This document shows positions 32,480 to 44,280 of a DNA stretch of 64,000 bases, piece by piece. The number at the start of each line of letters is the position of its first letter. The stretch's first letter is position 1. Where the stretch lies: the NCBI GenBank assembly GCA_013115135.1, contig JABANP010000028.1:186001-250000 (forward strand). Direction: 5' to 3'. The DNA comes from Perkinsus olseni (lineage: Eukaryota; Perkinsozoa; Perkinsida; Perkinsidae). Under the pieces are notes generated by a model. That model was given only the letters and a program-made list of their open reading frames with translations, ran no database searches and was not told the DNA's origin. The translations under genes were made by a program, and so were the position numbers.

Positions 32480-34858
32480 TCACTTCCGAACGTAACCGGG
32501 CTTCTCTGCACACCTTGATCCAGTTGGTCCTGAAGAAAGACCAGTAATGGGCAAAACGAAGAGAGGCGGATAGTACTTGCAAATGATGAGGACCATGACT
32601 ATGACCGAACTGCCGTAGCCAGCGATCAAGCCAAGCCAGAGACCATAGACACCTCCATCGAGTTTAAGACCGTATATGTAAGAGATGGGGAAGCCCACGA
32701 CCCAACAGCAGACCGCAATGATGTTGGAAGATATCTTAGAGCGACCTTGATTGAGTAGAACTTGGAAGGCCGGAGTAAGGCACATCATAGCAGCTATTCC
32801 CACAGCCACATAGGGAGATAGACCCTTGAGAAGACTCTGGACTTCAGGGTCGTCGGAAGCCGCCTTAGCGAGGAAGGGCAACAGGGCCACGTACGCCGCA
32901 CCAAGGACGACGCCCGATGCCAGAGTGAGCTCGAGACCAACTTCTACCGTTCTCTTGGCATCTGCTATCCGGAATGACGAGATGGCGGCAGCCACACGTA
33001 CGCCGACGCCCTGGCCGATACCTGAAGACAAGCCGCGGGATAGCAGAATGAGGAGAGGTGAATGGTGGCAGGCGGCCTACCAGTAGAGAAGACAAAGAAA
33101 AGGTCCATGATAGAGAGGGAGAGGTTATGAGCAGCTATGACGACCGAGCCCATCTTAGCAGCCATGAAGCACAGCAGCTCGTACTGTATCTCCTCGGTGA
33201 GAGCACCCCAGGCTGCAGGTAGTGCTAGTCCGAGGAGAATCTTCCATCTCTTAGGGTTGGTCAGGGCCTTAGCGGTCCAGCCATCCCAGGTACGCTTATG
33301 ATAACCCTTCCATGCAAAGCAATAGAGGATGTACATAACGGTACGAAGGAACCTAGTTATGGTGGTGGCAATGGCAGCGCCAATGAGACCTAGTCCCATT
33401 GGGAAGGTCATCACGTAAGCCACTCCCAGGTTCACGACGACAGCCACATTGTCGATGATCATGGAGGGCTTGACTATCCCTTGCGCAGAGAGATAGGACC
33501 GGCAGGAGAAAAAGACCACATCACAGAGGATTGACAACTGGGAGTAGGTAGTGTACTCTCCGGCAAGATAAGCAAGGTTAGCGTCGAAGCCCATGAACTC
33601 CAAAAAGTCTGCAGTGAACCACCGCGTGACAATAACGGGAACACACATGAGGGTGAAGCAACACAGGCCCAGCTGGAACCACTCGCCGACCAGCGTGTAG
33701 TTACCTGATGAATGATAGGTCGACAGATGCGTTGCTCGCCGATCTACAGTGCTCCGAATTAATTTGGAATATAGTCTAAAAACTAAATTTCGCCTTAACC
33801 ACTCAGAGTTTGAACCTGATTCTTCAACACACTATCTGTTACCACGATATATGTACACTCTCCAAGAACTGTGACTGTGTATAGGGTGTCGCACTGTCAA
33901 GAAGAAAATTTACATACACCCGTCAACTGCTCCATCGAATTCCGCGCGCAACCTTTCGCAAATCTCATCCTCCTTGGGAATGAGCATCGTATTGACCCGA
34001 ACTTAACATCGTGCAAGGTTCGGCCTCCTTATCATCATAACATCGTGACGTACGCAAATTTCGGAACCCATATTAGTTCTATAGCGCGTGGCGTGGTATA
34101 GTGGCCTCAATTTCCCATGCGCCATAGTGTCCTCGTTTTACATGTGGCATTTTTTCGTTATTACAGACTGTATAGAGAAGCTCCTGGTCGGTCCGGTAGC
34201 GGCGGTACGAAGTCCCTCACTTACCAGCACCGAATGCCTGACTACATAAAGTGGATAATTGAATAACGGACTCGAGGACCATAACGTCGAATAGGAATGT
34301 CCAGATACCGGCAACACCACAGGCCGCTAGGTATCTAACGAGAGCAAGACAGAGGTGTGGCAAGTTGGTAGCCCGCCAGAGCGAGTTCAACACGGGCATT
34401 TTCTGACACTTCTAAAGTGAGTTCAACACGCCTATTTTCTGACACTTCTAAAGTGAGTTCAACACGCTTATTTTCTGACACTTCTAGCTCTGGTTTTCCC
34501 CGCTACTACTCTGTTCCCAAGTGGCCAAGGATGAATTGGTCCGTCATATCATGGAAATTACGTGCCGCTGAGGACAACGCGACGGGTATAGAGTAACTGA
34601 GGATCACATCAGTGATGAACCTAAGATACGCATCGGTAGTAGGGATTACCCGCAAAGAGTGCAAGCCTCGTCAAACCTAGACTTGCAAGATTTAGTGACT
34701 AAATTGTTAGCCAAGTCTTGTAACGTATGATGATGTTGGTGCCCCTTGGTTTCCTTCCTCCCCTTGGCTGCGGGTGGAAGGAGGGGCTTTCGTATACTAG
34801 GTTTGTCCGAGTCTTCACCGCCACTACTGCAGTCAGTACTGTCACAACTGCCGAACAT
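32480..34858 (-). CDS. MATE-family multidrug/metabolite exporter
   Basis: First exon MFGSCDSTDCSSGGEDSDKP is a hydrophilic cytosolic head. The membrane part includes LESVIQLSTLCSQAFGAG, the MATE signature near helix 2, then NYTLVGEWFQLGLCCFTLMC, YLAGEYTTYSQLSILCDVVF, SYLSAQGIVKPSMIIDNVAV, PMGLGLIGAAIATTITRFLR, WKILLGLALPAAWGALTEEI, and a second half with VRVAAAISSFRIADAKRTVE, LLNQGRSKISSNIIAVCCWV and LDGGVYGLWLGLIAGYGSSV. About twelve helices fit the family, which exports organic cations using H+ or Na+ gradients. One intron (about 33706-34223) is roughly 500 bases, ten times the usual length. A triplicated 36-base unit spans an acceptor (34383-34490). Confidence 0.92.
34383..34490. repeat. 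Three tandem 36-base units across a splice acceptor
   Basis: The units begin at 34383, 34419 and 34455, each opening GAGTTCAACACG and containing TTTTCTGACACTTCT. They differ at only a few bases. Read on the minus strand, each carries a copy of the acceptor (GAAGTGTCAG) and the start of the MATE exon that follows it, so the gene has up to three equivalent acceptor sites. Confidence 0.9.
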
Positions 34859-35428
34859 TGAGTGACTACTGGAGATGCTTCAAGAACTACAGTCAGAAGA
34901 AATAGCATTTCCGAGAGGACCAGCATACTCCGTCACACAATCACTCTCTGCCTGAGCGTTCGCCATCAAGTTACTAAGCTCTACAACTAACTCCGTTCGA
35001 TTGGCGGATATACCTGACGTGAAGGTATGCGACATGTACGGGGTTTTTATGTAGTTGGGGGACTATCATCAAATTTTTACTACGTAACGACTCCTGTCGG
35101 TCCTCAGTATCGGTGCTTTCAAGCCCCGATCACCCAATTTCAAGTAGTATAGACTACACAATGAAGCATGAACGAGCTTTGAAGGTAGGACTCAAGAATG
35201 TACAGGGAAGACAGCCGCGCCACGAAATCGTTGAGAGTGATGTTAATGAGAAAGAGACCTCGGACTCCGAGGCTCGGAGTACCGTCTGCTATGCTCGTCA
35301 CCTACTAAGGCTGCTCATTTTACTTTAGGGTCTATAGTATAAGAGTGCTAGTAGGGCTCCATCACATCGAACTGACGATGATGTGTAGGGTGAAAACGCG
35401 GGACAAATTTCGCTGTGACAGCGGAGCG

Positions 35429-37068
35429 ATGCGCAAGATTGACTGCTGCAGAAGCTCGTCGTCGACGTCGCGCTCTCTTTTGGTAGCATCCATTCGTAGT
35501 TTCATGCGTTTTGAGGACTGCCCTATGCACGTTGCCCTGGCTCGATTCACGCAAATAGCACCGCCGATCTCCAAACACGGCACACCGGAAGACCTCGCTA
35601 AGGTAGGTGGAGGCAGCACGAATGACGCTCATTGACCTTACTCAGGGCGAGGCCAGATTGTACACCGAACGACTGTCCACGAGGGTCTGTGAGGCTGTCA
35701 GTGTAGCCATACCGGCTGTGGAAGAGTGTCTAGCGAGGGCGGAATATGAGGCCTTGAAGGTAATGAGCTGGCACGTGGTGGTCTGATGGGGAAGTTGCCA
35801 TCTGTGATTATCGTTGGTGGGCTGAGTAGTGCAGGAAGGAGGTCGGGGCACTGGCCCCTTCGGTTCGGTTTAGTATCAGCACTTGCGGTCCTGTAGACCG
35901 AATCTGAAACTCAGAGTCGATCATAGAATAGATTTTTTTCACGTAGAATGCGGTTCCAGAATCGATTCTGATTTTCAGAATGGGTTGAATGAACGACCCG
36001 CAGCGATAATGAGCGGCGGGTATAATTTTCAGATAGTAGCGTGGAGTGAACGACGAGGGTCACACATAGTAGGATACGTACCTAAGGCCGGAGGAGGCAA
36101 GGAGGACAGCAGCAGCTCACCGTCATCAGAGTCACTACGGGATGCCGCACCCGTCGCAGTGATGTCTGACATTGACGTCTTCAAGGCAGTGACGACGGAG
36201 AGTCGACATGTTATATACGTGAGGTGGTGGAAATGTGGTATGAGAGAGGAATGGACTGTATAATTCTCAGTGATCAAGAGGTCATCGGCTACGATGCAAC
36301 CGCTAAGTGCAGGATCGTCCTCACCTGGTTGCAGTTTGTAAGGTGTTCGAGGGTTGTTTCCAATAGCAAGTGGAGCCCTCAGTTGCTGGTATGCCCCTCC
36401 TTCCGGGTCCTCAGTCGACCACGACCAGACAACGTTCACGCGGTGGTTGATCGTGCTCGCCTTGCTAACTCGCCCGATACTTCGACCAACGGTTTCGGTA
36501 CTCCTGCCGAACAATAGCTCACTTGGGTGCCATTCCGTCACCAGATACTGACCTTCACTGGGCGTACTACTGTGAAAATGGCAAAACGGATGTCAAACGG
36601 GTTGTTCCTGCGTGAGTTCTCACCTGGCCGAGCACGTAGAGAAACGAGACTGCATTTTCAGAGGCCCTGAAGGACGTTGCATTGACTCTCTCCGCATCCA
36701 CCAAGGTTTTGAGCTGGCTTGGAGGAGCCATCGGGGCTGGTGTAGGAGCGTGCTCAGTCACTGTGAGTCGAACGCTACCATTACATTCGCCTACCTTCCA
36801 CTAAGGTACCGTATTACTTTCTGGGCTTCATACCGTGGGGCACAACAACGACAACAGTGGCAGCGTCCTGGGGGACCTCGATTGCAGCGATGGGATGGTG
36901 AGTGACGGAGAGAGAGGATTGCCAGGTTGTTAAGAGGCATAGAACATAGCCAGTCCGTATTGCAATGCGACAACGCTATAAGTGCATCACCTCTATGCTC
37001 TCAGCGGAGCGATGGTTCGTTCTCATGCTGTCCTTGAGATATATTAGAAACACGAGCGCGGGTCATTA
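35429..37068 (+). CDS. Multi-exon protein with hydrophobic segments, unknown
   Basis: Plus-strand exons separated by short GT-AG introns. The first has SFMRFEDCPMHVALARFTQI, APPISKHGTPEDLAK; the next GEARLYTERLSTRVCEAVSV with IPAVEECLARAEYEALK. Later come KMAKRMSNGLFLQALKDVAL joined to TLSASTKVLSWLGGAIGAGV, and PYYFLGFIPWGTTTTTVAAS. The later exons contain one or two possible membrane helices. The 36029-36541 part is open on both strands and its exon structure is unclear. I do not recognise a family; an organelle-membrane protein is possible. Confidence 0.45.
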
Positions 37069-37529
37069 GACGTAGTTCATGGACACTCAGCGTGCCGGTC
37101 GTTAGCTTGTACTGCTAATCTTGGGTTTGTTGGCGACGGTTAGGTACGCATCCTGGGTAGGGTTCGGGGTAGGAGTAGTGGCGGCGCCAGCGGTATGGAT
37201 ACTCATGCAACAGTAGGACAATGATGGTTTGCATTTGTTGCTGGAGAACGACGACAGATACCGGAAGAAGGAGGGTGGATGCTTACCATTCATGATCATC
37301 AATGATACCGACTTCGACGTCAAATGCTATACGTGAGATTCTGATTCAATAATTGTGAAATTATTCTCCTGGTACATCTTTCGCGTCGTCCAATATCCTC
37401 GGCGAGCTGATGCTCTCTCAGCCAATCGACAGTCGACGAGCTTCCTCTCATCATCACTCTACCTTCAACCTAGATACTATGCCTCTGATACGGTTCAATT
37501 CATATCTTTATCGAGCCATGACTGTGCAC

Positions 37530-38065
37530 AGTGGGGGATGTTAGAGCTGGCCTGTAGAGATCATGCGGACCTCAAAGCCTTCCGCCTAGGGGTCGCTCGA
37601 GCAGGTGGTCATGATTCCAGCCGTGCAAGGGTACTCTTGTATCCTGATTGTTGTCAGGCCATCACTTGTGTAGTCGTGTAGTTCAGCGTGGCTGCGTCTA
37701 CCGTCTCGTCAACGAGTCCAGCGATGCTCTCTCGGAAACTAAGTGAGTATCGCGCACCCAGGTCCCCGTTTGGTCACGCACTTAGCCCCGTCAATCCAAA
37801 GGCTCCTCCCGCTTGCGTACATTTATTGCACTTATTTTGTTCGCTCTCTCTAAGGTACGACCTCCGGCTCGTGTCGAAGTGCGCCCTTCCCGCCTATTGC
37901 CCCATTTGAGTCGGCATCACCAGAGCTCGAGGCGGCGTCCGTTTACCTTGCTGAATACTTCTGCGGTCGTGCGTCTTTGCCATGGTTCGAACGATTTTTA
38001 AGCTCTGGAAGCTGTTGGGTTAAAGACCAACGAGCTCTGTCCCTCGACACTCGCGATGACCTATG
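37530..38065 (+). CDS. Unidentified plus-strand gene, 3' exons
   Basis: Exons supported by composition and splice sites are MLELACRDHADLKAFRLGVA, VQRGCVYRLVNESSDALSET before a GTGAGT donor, and a last exon beginning after CTCTAAG that reads APFPPIAPFESASPELEAAS, VYLAEYFCGRASLPWFERFL and stops at 38065. The upstream boundary is unknown. No domain recognised. Confidence 0.4.
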
Positions 38066-38529
38066 ATGTGGGGATCTGGACGAGAAGGGTATGCCGCGAA
38101 GCAGGCTTTTCCCGAGACGAAGCCTCGGCGAGAGACGGCGTTAGCATCCTTCCGTGCTGGAGTCTTAGAACGCCTCGCTCGGCTGCGGTGGCTATGGCAT
38201 TTAGCGTTGGTTCTACGGGTGTGAATTCCGTGATTTATGAGAACATTCATTCTGAAGTTTTGTGCGGCTTTTCTAATGTGAGGTTGATGATTTTGCCGAT
38301 ACATATGATTGTATACCAATTCAAGTTGATACGGATGAGTTTGGAATAGGAAGCACGGAAGATGGTATTTAGCAGCCTCGAGTAGATACAGCGCGATTTG
38401 TAGTGACATCGTGTGGTGAGTTGCGCAAAAGTTGGTATCAAGTCATCTGTCCGTACTAGTAGTATGATACCACTGTGAAACCGCAGTCCCTTGTTTTCGT
38501 CGGTCCGCAGTGAACAGAATTTTTCAATC
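38066..38529. other. Upstream region of the glutathione transferase gene
   Basis: No sup­ported coding sequence; overlapping short frames on both strands only. Confidence 0.35.
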
Positions 38530-39744
38530 ATGGCTGCCGACAATCACCACAAGCTGCCATCAATCCGCTTCCTGACGGCTTTCTTCTGTCCCTACGCTCA
38601 GAGGGCCCGCATAGCCCTAGAGTGGCACAAGGTACACCGTAGGGGCCTACGCCCGAACGACGCTGAAACTTCCCTTGCATTCTTCGGCAGATCCCATTTG
38701 AGCTCATCGAATGTCTCAACCCAGGGCCGAACGGATACAGCAAGCACCCTCTACTCCTCGAGAACAATCCCAAGGGCTTGGTACCGACGCTGATCGTCGA
38801 ACACGATAACGGAAACCGGGAAGTTGTACGAGTTGGAACTGACTGGTCACAGACCGCTGCACTCCGGTGGCCCAGGTTGTCGAATCTTTGAACGTTGTTG
38901 AGTACCTGGATGGATTAGCCCGCAGATCTGGTCTGGCAACGAAGCCTTTGCTCCCGGATGATGATGAGGAAAGGTAAGGTAGGCCCTCAGAAACAGGAGG
39001 CTTCGATGCCTTCCAGTTCGGTCTACTAGTTGCGATAGTCTTAGATTTGTTTGAGTTGATCACCATGGTCTCGATCCATCAAAAGCGCACTCTCAGTTTG
39101 ATGTTCCTATTTTGGGATCAGGCGGCGACTGATGAAGGCAGCAGAGGCTTTCAACTCATCCTTCTGCAACCGTTTCATTCAGTGCTTTCGTCGAAATAAA
39201 CCTGAAGTGTTCCCCGACATGATAGCAGCATTGGAGAGCTTCAGCTCCGAGGTGAGGGTGCTGTGACTACACAGTGAGCATCATGCTTGTCATGTTCTCA
39301 GATGGTTGGCCCGTTTTATAACGGAACGTCGCCTTGTATCGTTGATGTTGCCTTGTATCCCTTCGCTTATGCCACAGCAGTGCTCGGCGCTTCCAAAGGT
39401 AGACCTGATGGTTGTGAGTAAAGATAATGGAATTCGTTCTCAGGCCCACAGTTCACTTTGTCGCGGGATAATCATCCGCAGCTCGGCAAGTATTTTGACT
39501 GGCTATCGCGAATGTCCGAGGTTGCAGCTGTCAAGGACACGCTGCTGCCACCGCGACAGTTGATCCAAACGTACGCTCTAGCACACGGAAGCTGCTACGT
39601 GCTTTTCGATACGCCGCCGGGGCTCCTCATCCATCTATAAGCAGCATCGAGCTCAGATACGATCACCTTACTAAGTTGGCCGGTGAGAAAGTGAGGCTTC
39701 AACGGCAGGTAGGCCGCTGTGGAACTGTGCGAGCCCTCAACTGA
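38530..39744 (+). CDS. Glutathione S-transferase, omega-like
   Basis: Start MAADNHHKLPSIRFLTAFFC with the thiol motif FCPYAQRARIALEWHK, which is typical of omega-class and related enzymes that use an active-site Cys. Next come IPFELIECLNPG..., LLLENNPKGLVPTLIVEHDN, and VVESLNVVEYLDGLARR (the glutathione-binding E-S dyad region). The helical domain has RRLMKAAEAFNSSFCNRFIQ, FYNGTSPCIVDVALYPFAYA, and RDNHPQLGKYFDWLSRMSEV. After a final intron the tail is SIELRYDHLTKLAGEKVRLQ. It should act in thiol transfer or dehydroascorbate reduction in the cytosol. At least six short introns. Confidence 0.88.
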
Positions 39745-40729
39745 GGGGTGGCCTCTGTCAGGCCTCGAAGCTGTGAATGCCCACTTTTTATCAGACTAGT
39801 GAGCATACCATTGGGAACATATCATTGTCGGCGAACATCTTACAGTCGAGCCAGTTTCACGCTACGATGAGGCGTATTGCTTTTATTGTTATTGTAGCAG
39901 TATCATTATCACTTGTCGGGGTGTGGTGAATAGCCACTGGCGAGGTAGCTCAATCGAACAGATGCAGACTGATAATGAGATAACAAAGATACTCCTTTTG
40001 CATCAACACTGAGACTCAGTGACTGAGAGGTTTTGATCGAAGAGCTGTTTTCGAAGGCCCTATGAGATTTTAATTCGGAAGTCACATCTCACCACGGACA
40101 TTCTCCGCGGACCTGCGAATTCTTACCACATCTGAACTTCCGTCGAAACAACACTCATATATTCACTCTTTCCACGCATTGATAACACTTTCTGGAGCTC
40201 GCGTTGTTCTGGGGTTACTAGACCTCAGTCTGAGGGTCGATTGACTATACACCCAACGCATTAGGGGGGGGGAAGGGTTAATAAATCTCCCATGTAAAAG
40301 TTCGGGCCTCTCTCACTACACCATCTCTACTCATCTATCATCCTAAGTCATTCGCTATTCGCATAAGAACGGCTCACGATCTCACATTCAAGCGGGATGG
40401 TGAAAATTCAGTTTAAGCAGAGCGTCGAGAAAGCATTTTAAGTGGTAGGCAATGGGTAATATAAAATCAATGAATGAAATCAAAGCTCTCGTCAAAGTTT
40501 CCGATGCGACTAAATCATCTCTGTGGGGTCTTGGCCAACTGCTGGCACAAATCGGGCCCGTAGGTAAATGGTTTGCCACAAGTGGAGTATCCCTGACTGA
40601 TAGGCGCAGGGTACAAGCAACGGGACCAGTGCCTGAACCACAGTCTATACGGACAAGAAATATTCTCCGCTTACCAATCGTGGATGCCGTAGCGCGACTC
40701 TGGCGTGTCCATGAGTGCATCGAACCTGA
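39745..40729. other. Interval with a three-arm palindrome and a possible frame
   Basis: Nothing conserved is recognised. A plus-strand frame from 40452 runs for 148 codons but is antisense to better supported exons. A run of eight G lies at 40265-40272. The palindrome at 40007-40027 is listed separately. Confidence 0.4.
40007..40027. repeat. Three-arm alternating palindrome
   Basis: CACTGAG-A-CTCAGTG (40007-40021) overlaps CTCAGT-G-ACTGAG (40015-40027). The middle arm is shared. Intergenic. Confidence 0.82.
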
Positions 40730-42250
40730 TCAGCTAGAGTGTGTTGAATTGACTTCAAACGAATCATACCTTCCTGGCGGCATCCACTTGGCTGATCTAG
40801 CTTGGGCGTCGAAGGCGTCGAATGTCTGCAACACGTTATCAATACCGAACTTGCTCTGCGCACAAAAAGATATTTCACCGCAGTACTCACCAACATAACC
40901 TAAGACAAACAGCATGAGAGTGGGCAAGCAACGCAGGGAGAACCTACAGGCACCTTCAACGAGTACTGATATCTTAGCACGAGGCGTGTAACCTGGGTTG
41001 AGGCACTGAATGCATTGCAGAGTCATGAACCATTTGAAGCGAGCGAGGAGATTGTTGCCTAAAGCAATAGATAAGGCTAGAGTAGAATGCAGGGACCAAC
41101 CTGCGTTGAGTTTCATGCTTGACTTGTCGTCCATATAAGAGCGGTATACCAGATACAAAGCACTGTCTGCATTATCCATGGTGAAACTATAGAAGAGCGA
41201 TTTGCCCATCACGCCGAGTGATGAGCTAACCTAGTAGTTCCAGAGTCTGGGAACCCTCCAACAACCTGTTGGATCTTGAAGTGCCCAGCAGGGAGGAAGC
41301 CTAGGTACTTCTTCTTATAAGCCCTGTGGGGAGAAGTGAACAAGAGACTGAGTCATCTGGGCGCTCACTGGAGCTTTGTCAGGCTGCTGGCCACCAAGGG
41401 GGCCATGCCTGCATTCTCGATGTCGAGGGATATGCCAAATGGCGCTACGGCCTGCAGGTCGGACTGCGACTGGGCTCTCAGCCAGGTGAACAATTCCTCG
41501 ATGAAATCGAGCTGACCAGGCGGCGGATGTGAAGAATTAGCGCTGCGACACCGTCACATAGCCACTCACCAGAGCCTTTTCGTTGTGAGTACCGAAATCG
41601 CCGTAGGTGAGGTAAAGAACGCCCTCTGGAAGGGAGCAGTCATCAACGACTCAGGTGCAAACGAACGCACTCACTCGAATGTCCTCGTACAGCTTTCATA
41701 AACGGCAAGATATGGCTTTTGTTTTGGAGAACACCCGGGTTGGCATCGTCACCAACTGAGAACCACACGTTGCCGAGGGGACTGATGCTCTTCACTGCAG
41801 GCATGTTGACGAATTTCTGAGAGGGTAGGGCTTTCGGGAAGGATGTAGGAAGGAGTGTACCAGAAAGTCGCTGTTGAGGTCAGTCCAAATATCTGCACCC
41901 CAGGTGTAGAAGCCCAGAGGGAAGGGAGAAGCAGCGTTCACGCCCATCAATGCCTGAAGGGGAGTCAACGGGAATCCACGCCTGAGGACTATCAGCGGGG
42001 GACTTGCGTGAAGACCGCCACTTAGTTACTTACCATCGTCGGGAGTATCACAAAGATGGCGACGAGATTGGCGAACAGATTACCACCAGACATTTGAGAG
42101 TACAGCACTACAAGTGAACGGTTGAGGCCCGGGCCCCGCTTGATGAGCACTGGAAGCCTGGCTCAATGGGGCCCTCTGTTAGAAGCACACTCACCTCAAT
42201 GCGTCGCATTGGATGCGACAACGTGGAATCGCCGAGGAGCATTTTCATAG
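40730..42250 (-). CDS. Protein with luminal domain and membrane helices, unknown
   Basis: Minus-strand exons in order read LIKRGPGLNRSLVVLYSQMS, GGNLFANLVAIFVILPTM, GVNAASPFPLGFYTWGADIW, FVNMPAVKSISPLGNVWFSV with GDDANPGVLQNKSHILPFMK, EGVLYLTYGDFGTHNEKAL, PPGQLDFIEELFTWLRAQSQ then VAPFGISLDIENAGMAPLVA, and AYKKKYLGFLPAGHFKIQQV. A final membrane-rich exon (41212-40730) has LHSTLALSIALGNNLLARFK and RCLPTLMLFVLGYVGEYCGE. The alternation of strands and helices and the phrase FGISLDIEN recall a glycoside-hydrolase barrel, but I cannot confirm catalytic residues. Splice sites such as GTAAGT and GTGAGT support the exons. The 5' end is unresolved. Confidence 0.5.
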
Positions 42251-42787
42251 GATAGTTCAATTATTGTGCGTAGGCAAGTAATGTGGGTTGACCGGAGGGA
42301 GATGTGTCGGACTTACTTGAGTCAACAGCTGCGGGACATTTGGGTACGCGTGCAAAGGTGCACGCAAGGACGCATGCACTCTCTTGCGTTAGGAGGCTCT
42401 TCTTCAACGCTCATTATGGACGCAGAAGGCCTCAGACTAAGGCACAACACATCGTGCGAGTATGAATTGGCCGCAGAACGTCCGGTGGTACCGTCCAAGG
42501 AAAGCGAGGTTGCAAACCTCTGTTCTCTATTCTTATAAGCTTTACGTGAGGCCCTCCAGACCTTGCTCGCCGACTCCCCCACTGCGTGCAGGATGAGATT
42601 ATCCCATTAGGATGCTCTCATACTTAGCGGAGACATCGCTGCTGAACGCGTCCTTGTTAGGGCTCTGGCAGCGTTCGACGTGAATGAGCTGTGCGTACGC
42701 ATGCGCACTTCTAGTCGATTTGTCTAAGTTTTGTGGGGCTCCTGGTCAAGGGGACTCCAGGAATGGAACCCAGTACTGAGGCGGAGG
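42251..42787. other. Intergenic interval before the palindromic region
   Basis: A plus-strand frame of 90 codons at 42266-42538 overlaps an 86-codon frame on the other strand; neither has a known motif. Confidence 0.3.
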
Positions 42788-42810
42788 AACAAGGCCCTTG
42801 TTACAAGGGC
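42788..42810. repeat. Three-arm alternating palindrome
   Basis: AACAAGG-C-CCTTGTT (42788-42802) overlaps GCCCTTGT-T-ACAAGGGC (42794-42810). It marks the left side of the dense palindromic region that continues to about 44.1 kb. Confidence 0.87.
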
Positions 42811-42944
42811 ACAGGGGAAGATTGATGGTGGGGACGGAATCCAACAGAATTGCACCCGTGAAACGCGTAAAACAGGTTCACGCTGAGGGTTTCGCGCATT
42901 GAACACGTATAACGCACAAATTCATAACTTTTATCTCGCGCTTA

Positions 42945-44280
42945 TTCAGCGGATAAACGAGTAGTTTATCTAGGTTAAAACCGGAGCGGAGAGATGCCGC
43001 GTTATATTGTGCGACTGTGCTTCTCACGCTAGCAACTTGCTAGCGCGTGGACTAGCTTGCTAGTAGCAAGCTGGTCCCCTGAGTCAGGGGCCCTGACTAC
43101 TGGCTCGAGTTATCAGAGGCTTGATAGCGGTTCGAGCAGACGGGCGTCGTCCTTCTGACGCTCTCATTTTTTCAGGATTCCTTTGTTCATACTTGGGCTC
43201 CTTGCGTGGTCCACGCAGCGTGGACGGTCTTAGAGCATTGCGGTCCTGCGTGGCGCGCCTCGTGGGCTGCTGTCTGACTGCGTCGGTATTCAGGGTTGCG
43301 CGTGGAACTACCCGTATGAGTGTGATCCGCCGTGACTCTTATCGTGAGCAGTCAGTGCTTAGCACCGGTCATTCTCCGGTCTTTCCCGGGGCCCTTCAAC
43401 TGGCCCGGGGACACGCTGTTCACGCTTCACGCACGTGGCGTCTTCAGTAGCCTCGTTGCGTCGGCAACTCGAGGCCCTTACTCGTCTTGTCGTGCCCTCT
43501 CTCATTGGAGGCTTTGATAAGCCTGGTCCCTCACTCAGTCGAGGACTGGTTCCGCCACCCGCTTCTAACCGGGGGCCCGGTGGGTAGCGTCAGTCCGCAT
43601 CCTTTTATCAATCTTGGGTTGCCTAGTCGTGCACGGTCGTCTCTCGGTTTGGGCTTCCGCTTCACCCCGGGCTCTGCCCTCGGGGATGGCATATTTAGTG
43701 GGCTTCATCCCATTCCTCGGTCTCCGATGCGTGGCAAGGTTGGGCTTGCCGAATCACCAAACTTGTGCCTGCCGAACCGCGATTGCCACTCGCAGCATCG
43801 CCTTCGGCCAAGGCACAGTTTGCCTTCGCGTCACCCTTGCTGCCGTCGTAAGGTCCTGCCGACCTTACCGACGCTAGCGCGATGCCGCACCTTGCCCCAT
43901 CTCGGAGACCAGAGGTTTCATCCCGGCGTTCAACGGCATAGCGAGCTGTAACGAGTCCCAAACAAAATTGCGCCAGAAAAAAACGCGTTCAACACAACGC
44001 GTTGCGGCGGCATACACTTTTTCCTCCGCTGTCGCTTATTCCTTCGACCTCCTGTTTCCCTAACAGGCAGCCTGTTACAGGCTGCTATTGGCTTATGGTG
44101 GATCTCGCGATACCCGGGTTGTGTAGAACGGATTCCGTTCAACAGAAGCATTCCATGCGTCACGACAAACACAACGTGTCAGTGGCGCGGCGTCCTAGGG
44201 CGAAAATTTGGCAATAACCACGTGGACTCGTAGGACGATATGTGAACCGCGTTATATCAACGCCAAGCATAATGTTACGC
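42945..44280. repeat. Palindrome-packed repeat element, copy 1
   Basis: The left 56 bases (from ATTCAGCGGATAAACGAG) recur at 63848-63904 in the same orientation. Inside the element lie many perfect inverted repeats, among them GATAAAC/GTTTATC around GAGTA (42952-42970), CGCTAGCAA-C-TTGCTAGCG (43027-43045), AGCTTGCT-AGT-AGCAAGCT (43054-43072), a three-arm unit at 43076-43097, another at 43204-43223, GTAAGGTC/GACCTTAC (43848-43868), a three-arm unit at 44061-44085 and GAACGGA-T-TCCGTTC (44126-44140). Open frames of up to 154 codons on both strands are Arg/Ser/Pro-rich and show no domain, as expected from GC-rich non-coding DNA. The right boundary is not defined. It could be a non-autonomous mobile element or encode structured RNA. 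Confidence 0.65.

Noticed and set aside
36029..36541. 170-codon minus-strand frame
   Set aside because: Plus-strand exons with good splice sites run through and beyond this stretch, so I favour the plus strand; not fully excluded.
40452..40898. 148-codon plus-strand frame
   Set aside because: It lies largely opposite the membrane-rich last exon of the minus-strand gene and has no motif.
43487..43951. 154-codon open frame in the palindromic region
   Set aside because: It overlaps open frames in other phases and on the other strand, has Arg/Ser/Pro/His-biased composition, no domain, and is built from palindromic DNA.
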